64,000 nucleotides of DNA from the NCBI GenBank assembly GCA_963759735.1, contig CAVXAF010000009.1, forward strand, positions 62,001-126,000. The letters run 5' to 3'. Made by a program: the position numbers and the translations under genes. The notes beneath the pieces are model-generated. The model did no database searches and was not told the origin of the DNA. It worked only from the letters and a program-made list of their open reading frames with translations. The DNA is from Hyphomicrobium_A sp963759735. GTDB lineage: Bacteria > Pseudomonadota > Alphaproteobacteria > Rhizobiales > Hyphomicrobiaceae. Of this stretch, positions 55,913-63,612 are shown one piece after another (positions within the stretch are counted from its first letter, which is position 1; each line of letters opens with the position of its first letter).

Positions 55913-57418
55913 ATGCTGCCGCCGCCGCGCGCCGACCTCAAACCCAACACTGCCGACTTCGAGCGCCTACCGCTCGTCAAGCCGACCGGCTTTCGCGAAT
56001 ATGATGCCCGCTGGCTGTTTCCGCAGGAGATCAATCTCCTCGGCCTCACCGCCGTCGGCTTGGGCATGGCGACCCTGTTTGAGGAGCGGGGCGTGCCCAA
56101 GCGCCTGGTAACGGGACACGATTACCGCTCCTATTCCGCCTCTGTGAAGCAAGCGCTCGTCAATGGTCTGCTGGCCGGTGGCTGCGAGGTGCACGACATC
56201 GGGTTGGCCTTGTCACCGATGGCCTACTTTGCGCAGTTTGATCTCGACGTCGAAGGCGTCGCCATGGTTACGGCATCGCATAACGACAACGGTTGGACCG
56301 GCATCAAGATGGGCATGGCCCGTCCGTTGACGTTCGGACCTGACGAGATGAGCCGCCTCAAGGAGATCGTCCTTTCCGGCGCCTTCAAGACCACGGGCAG
56401 CGGACGACTTATCTTTATCGACAACATGGCAGAGCGGTATATGCGCGCGCTCGCCGACCGGCCGAAAATGAAGCGCCGCCTCAAGGTCGTCGCGGCGTGC
56501 GGCAACGGCACGGCCGGCGCCTTCGCACCCAAAGTGCTAGAGGCCGTCGGTTGCGAGGTCGTGCCGCTCGACGCCGAGCTCGACTACACCTTCCCGCGCT
56601 ACAATCCCAACCCCGAAGACATGGCCATGCTGCACGCCATCGCCGATGCGGTGGTCAAGCACAAGGCCGATGTCGGCTTTGGTTTCGACGGGGATGGCGA
56701 CCGCTGCGGCGTGGTCGACAACGAGGGCCAGGAGATTTTCGCCGACACGGTCGGGGTCATGCTGGCGCGCGATATCTCGGCGCGCAACAAGAACGCGGTC
56801 TTCGTCGCCGACGTCAAATCGACCGGCCTGTTCATGACCGACCCGGTGCTGCAGGCGAATGGCGCCAAGACGCTCTATTGGAAGACCGGCCATTCCTATA
56901 TGAAGCGCTACACGTTCGAGCAGAAGGCGCTGGTCGGCTTTGAAAAGAGCGGCCACTTCTTCTTCCAGCCGCCGCTCGGACGCGGCTATGACGATGGCCT
57001 CGTCGCCGCACTCGCCGTCTGCGACATGCTCGAGCGCGCACCCGGCAAGAGCATGGCCGACCTGAAGCGCGAGCTGCCGAAGACCTATCAGTCGCCCACC
57101 ATGTCGCCGCACTGCGATGACGAGAAGAAGTATTCCGTCGTCGATCGGGTCGTCGCCCACTACGAGAAGCTCGCCGCGGACGGCGGCAGCGTCGCCGGTC
57201 AGAAGATCCGCGATCTGGTTACCGTCAACGGCGTGCGCGTGACGATCGCCGACGGCACCTGGGGCCTGGTGCGCGCTTCCTCCAACAAGCCCGAACTAGT
57301 TGTCGTCGTCGAAAGCCCCACGTCGGAGGCCAACATGAAGGCCATCTTCGCCGACATCGACAGCCTGCTGTCGCGCTTCCCAGAAGTGGGCGAATACAAT
57401 CAGAAGATCAGCGTGTAG
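55913..57418 (+). CDS. Phosphomannomutase/phosphoglucomutase
   Basis: A 501-residue alpha-D-phosphohexomutase that interconverts hexose 6- and 1-phosphates for surface polysaccharide synthesis. The active-site Ser lies in VTASHNDNGWTGIK and the magnesium site is FGFDGDGDRCGVVD. The substrate loop GFEKSGHFFF (GEMSGH-like) and the C-terminal domain with phosphate contacts (RASSNKPELVV) complete the four domains. ATG 55913 follows GAGGGG. Confidence 0.92.
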   Translation: MLPPPRADLKPNTADFERLPLVKPTGFREYDARWLFPQEINLLGLTAVGLGMATLFEERGVPKRLVTGHDYRSYSASVKQALVNGLLAGGCEVHDIGLALSPMAYFAQFDLDVEGVAMVTASHNDNGWTGIKMGMARPLTFGPDEMSRLKEIVLSGAFKTTGSGRLIFIDNMAERYMRALADRPKMKRRLKVVAACGNGTAGAFAPKVLEAVGCEVVPLDAELDYTFPRYNPNPEDMAMLHAIADAVVKHKADVGFGFDGDGDRCGVVDNEGQEIFADTVGVMLARDISARNKNAVFVADVKSTGLFMTDPVLQANGAKTLYWKTGHSYMKRYTFEQKALVGFEKSGHFFFQPPLGRGYDDGLVAALAVCDMLERAPGKSMADLKRELPKTYQSPTMSPHCDDEKKYSVVDRVVAHYEKLAADGGSVAGQKIRDLVTVNGVRVTIADGTWGLVRASSNKPELVVVVESPTSEANMKAIFADIDSLLSRFPEVGEYNQKISV

Positions 57419-57433
57419 TGACGCACTGCGCGC

Positions 57434-58264
57434 TCACCACAACAGGTCGATGAGAAAGCGCAGCGAAACGCTGGCGAGGAACGCGGCGAAGGCGAGTTCG
57501 AGCGTCCGGCGCGGAATGCGGTGTGCAAGGCGCACGCCGTAGGGCGCCGCCCAGACGCTGAGCGGCGCCACGATGGCCATCCCCAGGAGATTGACGAAAC
57601 CGACCGACAGCGGCGGCAGTCCTTCCGCACCCCACCCCGCCCAGGCAAAGCCGATGACGCCGGGCAGCGCGATCAGCGGGCCGATCCCCGAGGCAGTCCC
57701 GACCGCCTGTAGGATCGGCTTGCCGAAGAGGGTCAGCAGCGGCACAACGAACGTCGCCCCGCCGATGCTCATCAGCGTCGAGATGAAGCCGATGCCGAGA
57801 GCCGCGAACTGTGGCCACGGCGATGGCGGCAGCTGATCGCTCAGCCGCCAATCCTCACGGCCTACCGCCATCTTGATGGCGATGATCGTCGCCGCGGCCA
57901 CCCATATCCACTTCAAGGCGTCGCCGCTCGATGCTTTGGCAGCGATCGCGCCGACCACAACGCCGGCTACGACGAACGGCCCGGCACGCCACAGCAACGG
58001 CACATCGACAGAGCCCCGCGCTCGGTGACCCGCAAACGACTTGAGCGACGTCGGCAGGATGATGGCCAGCGTGCTGCCGAGCACGAGGTGCATGCGGATC
58101 GCAGGATCGACGCCGAGGACGCCAAACACCTCGTAGAGCACCGGCACGAGCACGCCGCCGCCACCGATGCCGAGCAGTCCGGCAAGGAAGCCGGCGACCA
58201 GCCCCGCCGCGAGCAGGGCGAGCACGAGCAGCGCCAGCTCACCGGCGGGAAGGCCGAAGTCCAT
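57434..58264 (-). CDS. TauE/SafE family sulfite exporter-type membrane protein
   Basis: A 276-residue membrane protein of the TauE/SafE/DUF81 family, which exports sulfite, sulfoacetate or other anions. The first repeat has AGFLAGLLGIGGGGVLVPVLY and the second GFISTLMSIGGATFVVPLL, the two diagnostic Gly-rich motifs. Eight hydrophobic helices are visible. The start at 58264 (MDFGLPAGE) is chosen. A link to the distant sox genes is possible but not shown. Lies 11 bp after dusA on the same strand. Confidence 0.87.
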   Translation of the reverse strand: MDFGLPAGELALLVLALLAAGLVAGFLAGLLGIGGGGVLVPVLYEVFGVLGVDPAIRMHLVLGSTLAIILPTSLKSFAGHRARGSVDVPLLWRAGPFVVAGVVVGAIAAKASSGDALKWIWVAAATIIAIKMAVGREDWRLSDQLPPSPWPQFAALGIGFISTLMSIGGATFVVPLLTLFGKPILQAVGTASGIGPLIALPGVIGFAWAGWGAEGLPPLSVGFVNLLGMAIVAPLSVWAAPYGVRLAHRIPRRTLELAFAAFLASVSLRFLIDLLW

Positions 58265-58275
58265 GCGGGCTTCTC

Positions 58276-59277
58276 CTATTCCGCCGCAGCCAGCGGGCTC
58301 CAAGACGGCTCGACCATGGTGGTCGCCTCGATGAGCGTCGCAATCCCGGCGCCGGGGCGGGTCGCGTTCTCGCTCAAATGTCTGCGGAATACGCGGGCGC
58401 GCGCCTCTCCATGGTAGAGCCCCAGGATGTGACGAACGACGTTGTTCAATCTTCCGCCGGACGCCAGATGGCGCTCAATGTGCGGAAGCATGCCCTCGAT
58501 CGCGTCGCTGCGGCTGGCGATCCTCGCCGCGGGATCGAAGAAGCGCCGGTCGACTTCGGCGAGCATGTACGGCGTCTGGTAGGCCGCACGACCGAGCATC
58601 ACGCCATCCACATGCTGAAGGTGCGCGGTCGCGGCGTCGAGGTCGGTGATCCCGCCGTTGAGCACGATGGTCAGCTCCGGGCGGGCGGCCTTGAGGCGAT
58701 AGACGCGGGCGTAGTCGAGCGGCGGCACCTCGCGGTTCTGCTTCGGCGACAGCCCCTGCAGCCACGCCTTGCGCGCGTGCACGATAAAGGTACGGCATCC
58801 TGCGTCGGCGACCACATCGATAAAGCGCTGCAGATCCTTTTCGCTGTCCTGCGCATCGATGCCTATGCGGCACTTGACGGTCACCGCAACCTTGACCGCG
58901 TCCTGCATGCTCGCGACGCACGACGCAACCAGTTCCGGCTCGGCCATCAGGCAGGCACCGAAGCGGCCTTCTTGTACGCGGTCCGAAGGGCAGCCGACGT
59001 TGAGGTTCACCTCGCCATAGCCGAAGCCCTGGCCGATTGCGGCGGCCTCGGCGAGTGCAACCGGATCGGAGCCGCCGAGCTGTAGAGCGACCGGGTGCTC
59101 GCCGTCACCGCTCAAGCCGAGCAGGCGCGCGCGGTCGCCGTGCAGGATGGCCGGGGCGGTGACCATCTCGGTATAAAGCAGCGCACGGCGCGTCAGCTGG
59201 CGGTGAAACGCCCGGCAATGCCGGTCGGTCCAATCCATCATAGGAGCGACAGAGAACCTATGCGGCTGATAAAGCAC
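58276..59277 (-). CDS. dusA: tRNA-dihydrouridine synthase DusA
   Basis: A 333-residue FMN enzyme that reduces U20/U20a in tRNA. Diagnostic stretches are HRFSVAPMMDWTDRHCR at the start, YTEMVTA, NLNVGCPSDRV with the catalytic Cys, RIGIDAQDSEKDL, VHARKAWLQGLSPKQNREVPPL, and NGGITD. I place the start at GTG 59277 because AGGA precedes it and it matches family starts; the frame is open to 59334. The 5' end of dusA is a known attachment site for integrative elements, and an integrase remnant lies directly upstream. Confidence 0.9.
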   Translation of the reverse strand: MLYQPHRFSVAPMMDWTDRHCRAFHRQLTRRALLYTEMVTAPAILHGDRARLLGLSGDGEHPVALQLGGSDPVALAEAAAIGQGFGYGEVNLNVGCPSDRVQEGRFGACLMAEPELVASCVASMQDAVKVAVTVKCRIGIDAQDSEKDLQRFIDVVADAGCRTFIVHARKAWLQGLSPKQNREVPPLDYARVYRLKAARPELTIVLNGGITDLDAATAHLQHVDGVMLGRAAYQTPYMLAEVDRRFFDPAARIASRSDAIEGMLPHIERHLASGGRLNNVVRHILGLYHGEARARVFRRHLSENATRPGAGIATLIEATTMVEPSWSPLAAAE

Positions 59278-59308
59278 AGATTTTCCTGTTCTTTCAGTGC
59301 TCACGGAC

Positions 59309-59342
59309 GAGAACATGAGCAATTTTGTTCGCATCTGTTCTC
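59309..59342. promoter_or_regulatory. Inverted repeat between dusA and the integrase remnant
   Basis: GAGAACA at 59309-59315 and TGTTCTC at 59336-59342 form a perfect 7-bp inverted repeat 20 bp apart. It lies in the 128-bp region between dusA and the integrase remnant, where an attachment site or integrase arm site would be expected. Its role is not known. Confidence 0.35.
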
Positions 59343-59404
59343 ATCTCTAACCACCTTTTCGCACCTTCCGTGTGCCCGTTTTGTGCACGCCGGAGCGCAC
59401 CCAT

Positions 59405-59970
59405 ATGGGCGCCATGGCAACCTTCGATAAGCTACCCTCGGGCCGTTGGCGAGCACAGGTCCGTCGCAAGGGTCAAACCGCCTCGCGGCTCGGCTGAAGT
59501 CGGACGCGGAGACCTAGGCCAGGGAGGCCGAGGACCAGATCGAGCGTGGCAAGAGCGTCGACGCCGTGCACGTCGACGCCTCAACGACCTTCGCGTTTAT
59601 CATCGACTTGCATATCCGAGACTTGGCAGAGGTCGGCAAGCCTCTGCTGCGCGGCAAGGCCTATTGCCTCGAGAAGCTGAAGGCCGATCTCGGTAGCGAA
59701 CGGCTGACCGGCCTCACGCGAGAGCGGATCATCGCCTACACCAAGCAGCGCGCGAAGCTGGGTGCAGGCGCAGCCACCATCGGCATGGATATCGGCTATA
59801 TCCGCACGATCCTCGTGCACGCTGCCGCGGTGTCGGACATATTGTTCAGCTGGTCACAGCTATGCAGGAGGAGGGGCACGTCCTTGCACGGAAGGAGGCG
59901 CACGGGAGATCTCCACGAGCATGGCCGCGCAGCCTATGCGTCGCGGCCAACTACAGCCCAAGGCTCATGA
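59405..59970 (+). pseudogene. Truncated tyrosine integrase remnant
   Basis: The N-terminal part of a phage-type tyrosine integrase. MATFDKLPSGRWRAQVRRKGQ is the arm-binding domain, and SDAET, AREAEDQIERGKSVD, DLHIRDLAEVGKPL, GSERLTGLTRERIIAYTKQR and GAATIGMDIGYIRTIL form the core-binding domain. Lesions are a shift near 59495, a TAG where Trp is expected (SDAET-stop-AREAE), and loss of the whole catalytic domain after ~59840 (no Arg-His-Arg-Tyr). It is a dead relic placed head-to-head with dusA, the arrangement of dusA-targeting islands. Confidence 0.8.
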
Positions 59971-59996
59971 CCGAAGGCGTGCAATCGCGGAGCGCG

Positions 59997-60101
59997 CTAT
60001 CCGATCCAAAATGACCGAAAGAACCCGAACGCGATAGGCGCGCCGATCGATGCGACGATCGCTAATCCGACGTGGGTCTGCATGATCGCTTCAGCCGACA
60101 T
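59997..60101 (-). CDS. 34-aa single-helix membrane peptide
   Basis: A 34-residue frame starting MSAEAIMQTHVGLAIVASIG and ending FFRSFWIG, with one hydrophobic helix. GGTGGAG lies 7 nt before the ATG. It does not match antenna or reaction-centre small subunits that I know. It lies downstream of tspO and the 47-aa gene on the same strand. Confidence 0.4.
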   Translation of the reverse strand: MSAEAIMQTHVGLAIVASIGAPIAFGFFRSFWIG

Positions 60102-60172
60102 CTGACATCTCCACCAAGAACCGACATGGCAGTCGACCATCCAGGCGCGCACGCGTCAAGAGTTTGACTGGT

Positions 60173-60316
60173 CTAACGGCGAACCGGCCCATCGATGCTC
60201 CAACCCGGCGCACCATTCCCCATGGCGGACGTACCCCCAGAAGTCATCGCCGACAGAATGATGAACGCGGCCGCGTTACCAACCAAAATGAACACCCACA
60301 CCAAATATCCGTCCAT
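60173..60316 (-). CDS. 47-aa single-helix membrane peptide
   Basis: A 47-residue frame starting MDGYLVWVFILVGNAAAFI with one transmembrane helix and a Gly-rich hydrophilic end (GGTSAMGNGAPGWSIDG). AGGTGA lies about 5 nt before the ATG. No family recognised. It lies between tspO and the 34-aa gene, same strand. Confidence 0.45.
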   Translation of the reverse strand: MDGYLVWVFILVGNAAAFIILSAMTSGGTSAMGNGAPGWSIDGPVRR

Positions 60317-60596
60317 TTTTTCACCTAGCAAGAAGAGAACTCTTGTAGCGAACACCATAAACAACGCCCAGTTCCCCCGGCCCCTCCCGAATAGGCTCCG
60401 CTGCCAACCAAGCGGGGGAAGCCTACTCATTAGGTGGCTTCGGCATCCTGTGGGGCCTTAGGGCGTTTACGTTTGCCCCGCGAGCGCGACGCAAGGCCGG
60501 CCAGGATGCCGCTACCGACCAACGCCTGTGCCCGACACGTTTCGATGAGGTAATGCGGGGGTCAGAATTGTCGGTCGTCGATTGCCGCGATAGAAG

Positions 60597-61076
60597 TCAA
60601 AATTGCACGCCAGTTCGCACTAATTGCGGATTGCGCCGCAGCAAGGAAAACGTGAGGGCGGTAGCGAACGTCACCCAAAGTAGGTAGGGCACGAAGAGAA
60701 GGGCTGCGGTCGGATGATCTGGCCAAGCCGCTGCGATGAAAATCAAGATCGTCGCAAGAATTCCCGCAGCGTCGATCACTGCCAGATCAATACGACGCCG
60801 CTCAAACATGAGCCATGACCAAGCGGCGTTGAAACCGAGATTGACGCCCCACACGGCCAGCGCAAGGCCGAACCCTTCATTCCGCCACACGAGCCAACCG
60901 GCAATTGAGATCATCACGTAAAGTATGGTCCACGCGGGCCTGAACAACCATGATGGTGGTGTCCAACTGGGCTTGTTGAGCCGCTTATACCAGTCACCAG
61001 GTCTGAAGATCGCGCCGCTAAGGCCGCTCACCGCAACTGCGCCGAAGAATAGCAAGAGACCGACCCACTCGTTCAT
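60597..61076 (-). CDS. tspO: TspO/MBR family tryptophan-rich membrane protein
   Basis: A 159-residue five-helix outer-membrane or membrane protein that binds porphyrins. In Rhodobacter the homologue (CrtK) sits in the photosynthesis gene cluster and tunes pigment gene expression with oxygen. Family sequence: NKPSWTPPSWLFRPAWTILYVMI and WGVNLGFNAAWSWLMFERR. ATG 61076 follows AGGGG at 6-7 nt; a GTG six bases upstream is in frame. Position next to bciA and acsF supports a photosynthesis role. A terminator hairpin lies just upstream of its start. Confidence 0.9.
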   Translation of the reverse strand: MNEWVGLLLFFGAVAVSGLSGAIFRPGDWYKRLNKPSWTPPSWLFRPAWTILYVMISIAGWLVWRNEGFGLALAVWGVNLGFNAAWSWLMFERRRIDLAVIDAAGILATILIFIAAAWPDHPTAALLFVPYLLWVTFATALTFSLLRRNPQLVRTGVQF

Positions 61077-61095
61077 ACCCACACCCCTTTAGAAC

Positions 61096-61118
61096 AAAAA
61101 AAGTCGCAGTCGACTGCG
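61096..61118 (-). terminator. Terminator after bciA, 20 bp before tspO
   Basis: On the minus strand CGCAGTCGACTGCG (61118-61105) forms a 5-bp stem with a 4-nt loop and is followed by AC and a run of seven T (61102-61096). It lies downstream of bciA but almost touches the tspO ribosome-binding site, so it may act as an attenuator. Confidence 0.6.
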
Positions 61119-61206
61119 GAGGCGCGAGCCGAGCGTCGTTCTCAAGGCGAGGTTTGAGCCTCGCCGCGGTCGCAACGCCTGCACCGGCAGCCCACAACAA
61201 ATTGCG

Positions 61207-62226
61207 TCAGAACACACTGTGGTCTCCGCGTTCCGCTGCGGCATCTCCCCGAAGCAAACATCCATAGAAGTCGAACAGCGTCTCTGATCCGGTTGAGGGC
61301 GTAGCATCGGCGTCGTAGCAACCCGTTGCGGTATCTAAGACGAGCATGGACTCTGTGGCGTAGTAACGCCCGATGCGGGCCAGTTCAGCCTTGTCCGCCA
61401 GCGCGGGGATGAAGCGGCCAAACGTCTGCAGTGAGCAGACGATCATGTCTAGCAGTCTGACCGGTACGTACCTGAACTTGGGCTGGCGCCCAAGCAACGC
61501 AAAGAGATGCTCGCCTTGCTGTTTTGGAGTGATGGCTGCGCCGGGGCCGCCTATAGGCAGCACGCGATTGTGGCGCGACTCTTGGTCCAGACAATCGGCG
61601 ATATAGCGAGCGAGATCGTCATCGCTGATGGGCTTGCATGACGTCAGCGTTCCATCGCCGAAAACCAGAAAGGATTTGCCCCTCTTGAGTTTGTCGACCT
61701 GTCCTGACAGCGACTTGAAGTAGGCCGTCGGCCTGACGATCGAATAAGTTATGCCGGACGCCACGAGCAATTTCTCGAAGGCCAGCTTGGCTTGTTGAAA
61801 GGCCAACAGCGGCTTCTGCACGCAGATGGCCGAAAGCAGAACCATATGCGAGACGCCAGCTTCCTGTGCCGCAGCAAGGGAAATTACGTGAGCCTTATGA
61901 TCAATGGCCCACGCATCTTTCGGAGCGCCCGTCCGCGAGGCCAGGCAGGAAACGAGCACATCGAAAGGCTCGCCAAGAAAACCCTGAGTTGCGAGGGAGG
62001 TCGGATCGCCTATCTCGCCGAAACGCACGGTTGCCCCCTTGAGCAGACTGCAGCTGTCTTCCTTTGTCAACGAGGCCCGGACCCCGGCGCGAGGCCGCAC
62101 GAAACACACCACCTCGTGGCCGCGCCTCACCAGAGCACGCACCGTTGCGCGGCCAATGGTTCCGGTTGCGCCCAGCACCATCACGCGCTTTGGATTTGCA
62201 GACCGTTCGTCCAGCATGCTGCTCAT
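61207..62226 (-). CDS. bciA: Divinyl (proto)chlorophyllide 8-vinyl reductase, BciA-like
   Basis: A ~339-residue NAD(P)-binding protein of the atypical SDR group. The dinucleotide motif is VMVLGATGTIGRATVRAL. Other segments are CFVRPRAGV, ATVRFGEIGDPTSL, LVSCLASRTGAPKDAWAID, SIVRPTAYFKSL, and near the end YATESMLVLDTATGCYDADATP. This matches BciA, which reduces the C8-vinyl group of bacteriochlorophyll precursors with NADPH. Position next to acsF and tspO supports it. ATG 62226 (MSSMLDERS) is used; TTG 62280 and ATG 62217 are alternatives. If alone, it could only be called an NAD(P)H-binding protein. Confidence 0.8.
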   Translation of the reverse strand: MSSMLDERSANPKRVMVLGATGTIGRATVRALVRRGHEVVCFVRPRAGVRASLTKEDSCSLLKGATVRFGEIGDPTSLATQGFLGEPFDVLVSCLASRTGAPKDAWAIDHKAHVISLAAAQEAGVSHMVLLSAICVQKPLLAFQQAKLAFEKLLVASGITYSIVRPTAYFKSLSGQVDKLKRGKSFLVFGDGTLTSCKPISDDDLARYIADCLDQESRHNRVLPIGGPGAAITPKQQGEHLFALLGRQPKFRYVPVRLLDMIVCSLQTFGRFIPALADKAELARIGRYYATESMLVLDTATGCYDADATPSTGSETLFDFYGCLLRGDAAAERGDHSVF

Positions 62227-62293
62227 GACGTAGGGCGTGCGGATGAAGCCGCGACAGCGACCCTTGCTGACGGTCTGCAAACTTCAATTCGCG

Positions 62294-62734
62294 TCAACGA
62301 CCGCCCACTCCGAAAAAACCCGCCACCGTGGGGGCCAACATTGTGACGATTGCCGCTGCGAGCGCTGAAGCGATCACGCCGTAGGCGATGTCGATCAGCG
62401 TGATCTGCAAGGTCCAGTTGCGGATGGTCGCATAGTTCGTGAGCTCATATGTGCCGTAGGTGAAGAGGCCAAAGAGTGCGCCATACAGCAGCGCTGTGGC
62501 AGGCGAACCGGACTTGAGTGCAGGCGCTACGGCAAAGATCACGAGCCCGGCGGGATACATCAAATAGAAGGCCGCCGCCGGCGCCATGCGCAGATCTGTT
62601 AGGAGGATATCGCCGAGCGTCTGGCGGTACAGCTTGGCGCCCATGGTCGTGAGCCAAGTGATGTCGATCGCGGCAAAAATAACGAGCGCGAGCACATAGG
62701 AGACGGCATAAGCCATGTTTTTGATCCAATCCAT
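62294..62734 (-). CDS. DUF2177 family membrane protein
   Basis: A 146-residue four-helix membrane protein with the DUF2177 sequence AAIDITWLTTMGAKLYRQ, FYLMYPAGLVIFA and GLFTYGTYELTNYATIRNW. Function unknown. In other bacteria it often occurs near light- or singlet-oxygen-response genes (recalled, not tested). Here it lies between bciA and a second membrane protein, same strand. Confidence 0.85.
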   Translation of the reverse strand: MDWIKNMAYAVSYVLALVIFAAIDITWLTTMGAKLYRQTLGDILLTDLRMAPAAAFYLMYPAGLVIFAVAPALKSGSPATALLYGALFGLFTYGTYELTNYATIRNWTLQITLIDIAYGVIASALAAAIVTMLAPTVAGFFGVGGR

Positions 62735-62804
62735 AAGCGGCGCACAAAGAAAGTAACGCCGCGGATGTTGGCTTGGATCACATCGGGCCAGAGGTTCGAT
62801 AACC

Positions 62805-63242
62805 TTACGCGATCGTCTCGGCCGTCTTGGCCGGCCGCAACTCGATCAGATTGTTGATCGGCTCCGCGGTCACAGGAGCAAGAACCTTATCTTCCACCGG
62901 AGAGACGAGGAATGCTTCGGCCAGCGAACTCTTGAGCAGCCCGTAAGTCACGAGTTCAAAGGCGAGAGCGATTAACATGATTGCAGCAGGCCCGTTCAGC
63001 GTCGCGGTGCCGAGGGTCCCAATTACCTGCAGGAAAAAGCCAGCAAGCAGAAGTAGCGCGCCCAGACGGGCGTCCATGCGGTGCTCGATCTGCGCGTTGC
63101 GCACCCACCGATCGGCGCGCTTCTCGGGGCTGGCATTCAAGGGAAATGCCGCGAACACGGCTTGGCAGAGGAATGCCGCTCCCGCCAGCGCGTAGACGAC
63201 GCCCGCAACCGCCAAGAGCTTCGTATCGGAGGAAAAAATCAT
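62805..63242 (-). CDS. Four-helix membrane protein of unknown function
   Basis: A 145-residue protein with four hydrophobic helices (LLAVAGVVYALAGAAFLC, ALLLLAGFFLQVIGTLG, AAIMLIALAFELVTYGLL and a weaker one) and a soluble C-terminal tail. GGGAG precedes the ATG at 63242 by 7 nt. No family recognised. It lies 96 bp downstream of a promoter-hairpin unit that could control it. Confidence 0.65.
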   Translation of the reverse strand: MIFSSDTKLLAVAGVVYALAGAAFLCQAVFAAFPLNASPEKRADRWVRNAQIEHRMDARLGALLLLAGFFLQVIGTLGTATLNGPAAIMLIALAFELVTYGLLKSSLAEAFLVSPVEDKVLAPVTAEPINNLIELRPAKTAETIA

Positions 63243-63337
63243 CGCTATCTCCCGAATTAGCGATCACGCATGCCGCGAGGTCAATCCTCCTACGCCCCGC
63301 CGCCCAAGGCAAGACGCGCAGAGCTTCGCACGATGTC

Positions 63338-63368
63338 AAAAAAATACCGGTCCTCAGCGAGGACCGGT
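63338..63368 (-). terminator. Strong rho-independent terminator, minus strand
   Basis: ACCGGTCCTC (63346-63355) and GAGGACCGGT (63359-63368) form a perfect 10-bp stem with a 3-nt loop. On the minus strand it is followed by A and seven T residues (63344-63338). It can end the acsF transcript or a short RNA. Confidence 0.9.
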
Positions 63369-63439
63369 GAAAAGTTGGGTCGAGGTCGAGCCGGGGAGCG
63401 GACAACTCATGAGGCCCGAAACAGCGCCGTGGGAACGGC
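63338..63439 (-). ncRNA. Candidate ~100-nt small RNA or attenuated leader under a PpsR-type operator
   Basis: The unit runs from a predicted start near 63439 to a T-run at 63338. The 5' end can form a small hairpin (GCCGT/ACGGC). A single-stranded CU-rich middle follows, and a 10-bp terminator hairpin closes it. The only frame is 18 codons (ATG 63410) without a ribosome-binding site. It sits alone between acsF and the four-helix protein gene. It may be a free small RNA or a leader that attenuates the downstream gene. Confidence 0.5.
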
Positions 63440-63445
63440 CTAGGT

Positions 63446-63486
63446 AAGCTAGATTGTCCTTCAAATTGTGTCAATCGTCCTTTACA
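63446..63486 (-). promoter_or_regulatory. Promoter with an overlapping PpsR/CrtJ-type operator
   Basis: Minus strand: TTGACA (63474-63469), 17-bp spacer, TAGCTT (63451-63446). The palindrome TGT-N12-ACA (63486-63469), extended to GTGT/ACAC arms, covers the -35 box. TGTN12ACA is the known recognition form of the photosynthesis repressor PpsR/CrtJ, which represses by blocking promoters this way. Confidence 0.6.
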
Positions 63487-63612
63487 CTTGGCCCCTGAAT
63501 CCGGTGCAAAGGCTTGATAGATGCGACCCAGCTTTCAACCGATGGTGCAACAACGGCGGCAAAGGGCTATGGGTTCCCGATGCAATACCAAATGCTCAAG
63601 CTCCTGCTCCCT

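Noticed and set aside
59327..59340. A possible LexA box (GTTC repeat) next to the integrase relic
   Set aside because: The two GTTC copies are 6 bp apart; the alphaproteobacterial box needs 7.
59228..62735. Shared CCAATCCAT in the 5' ends of dusA and the DUF2177 gene as an island att repeat
   Set aside because: Only about nine bases match and both encode Met-Asp-Trp at a protein start or motif. Too short to call an attachment site.
62766..62782. A second PpsR-like palindrome upstream of the DUF2177 gene
   Set aside because: The spacing is TGT-N11-ACA, one base short, with no promoter hexamers placed around it.
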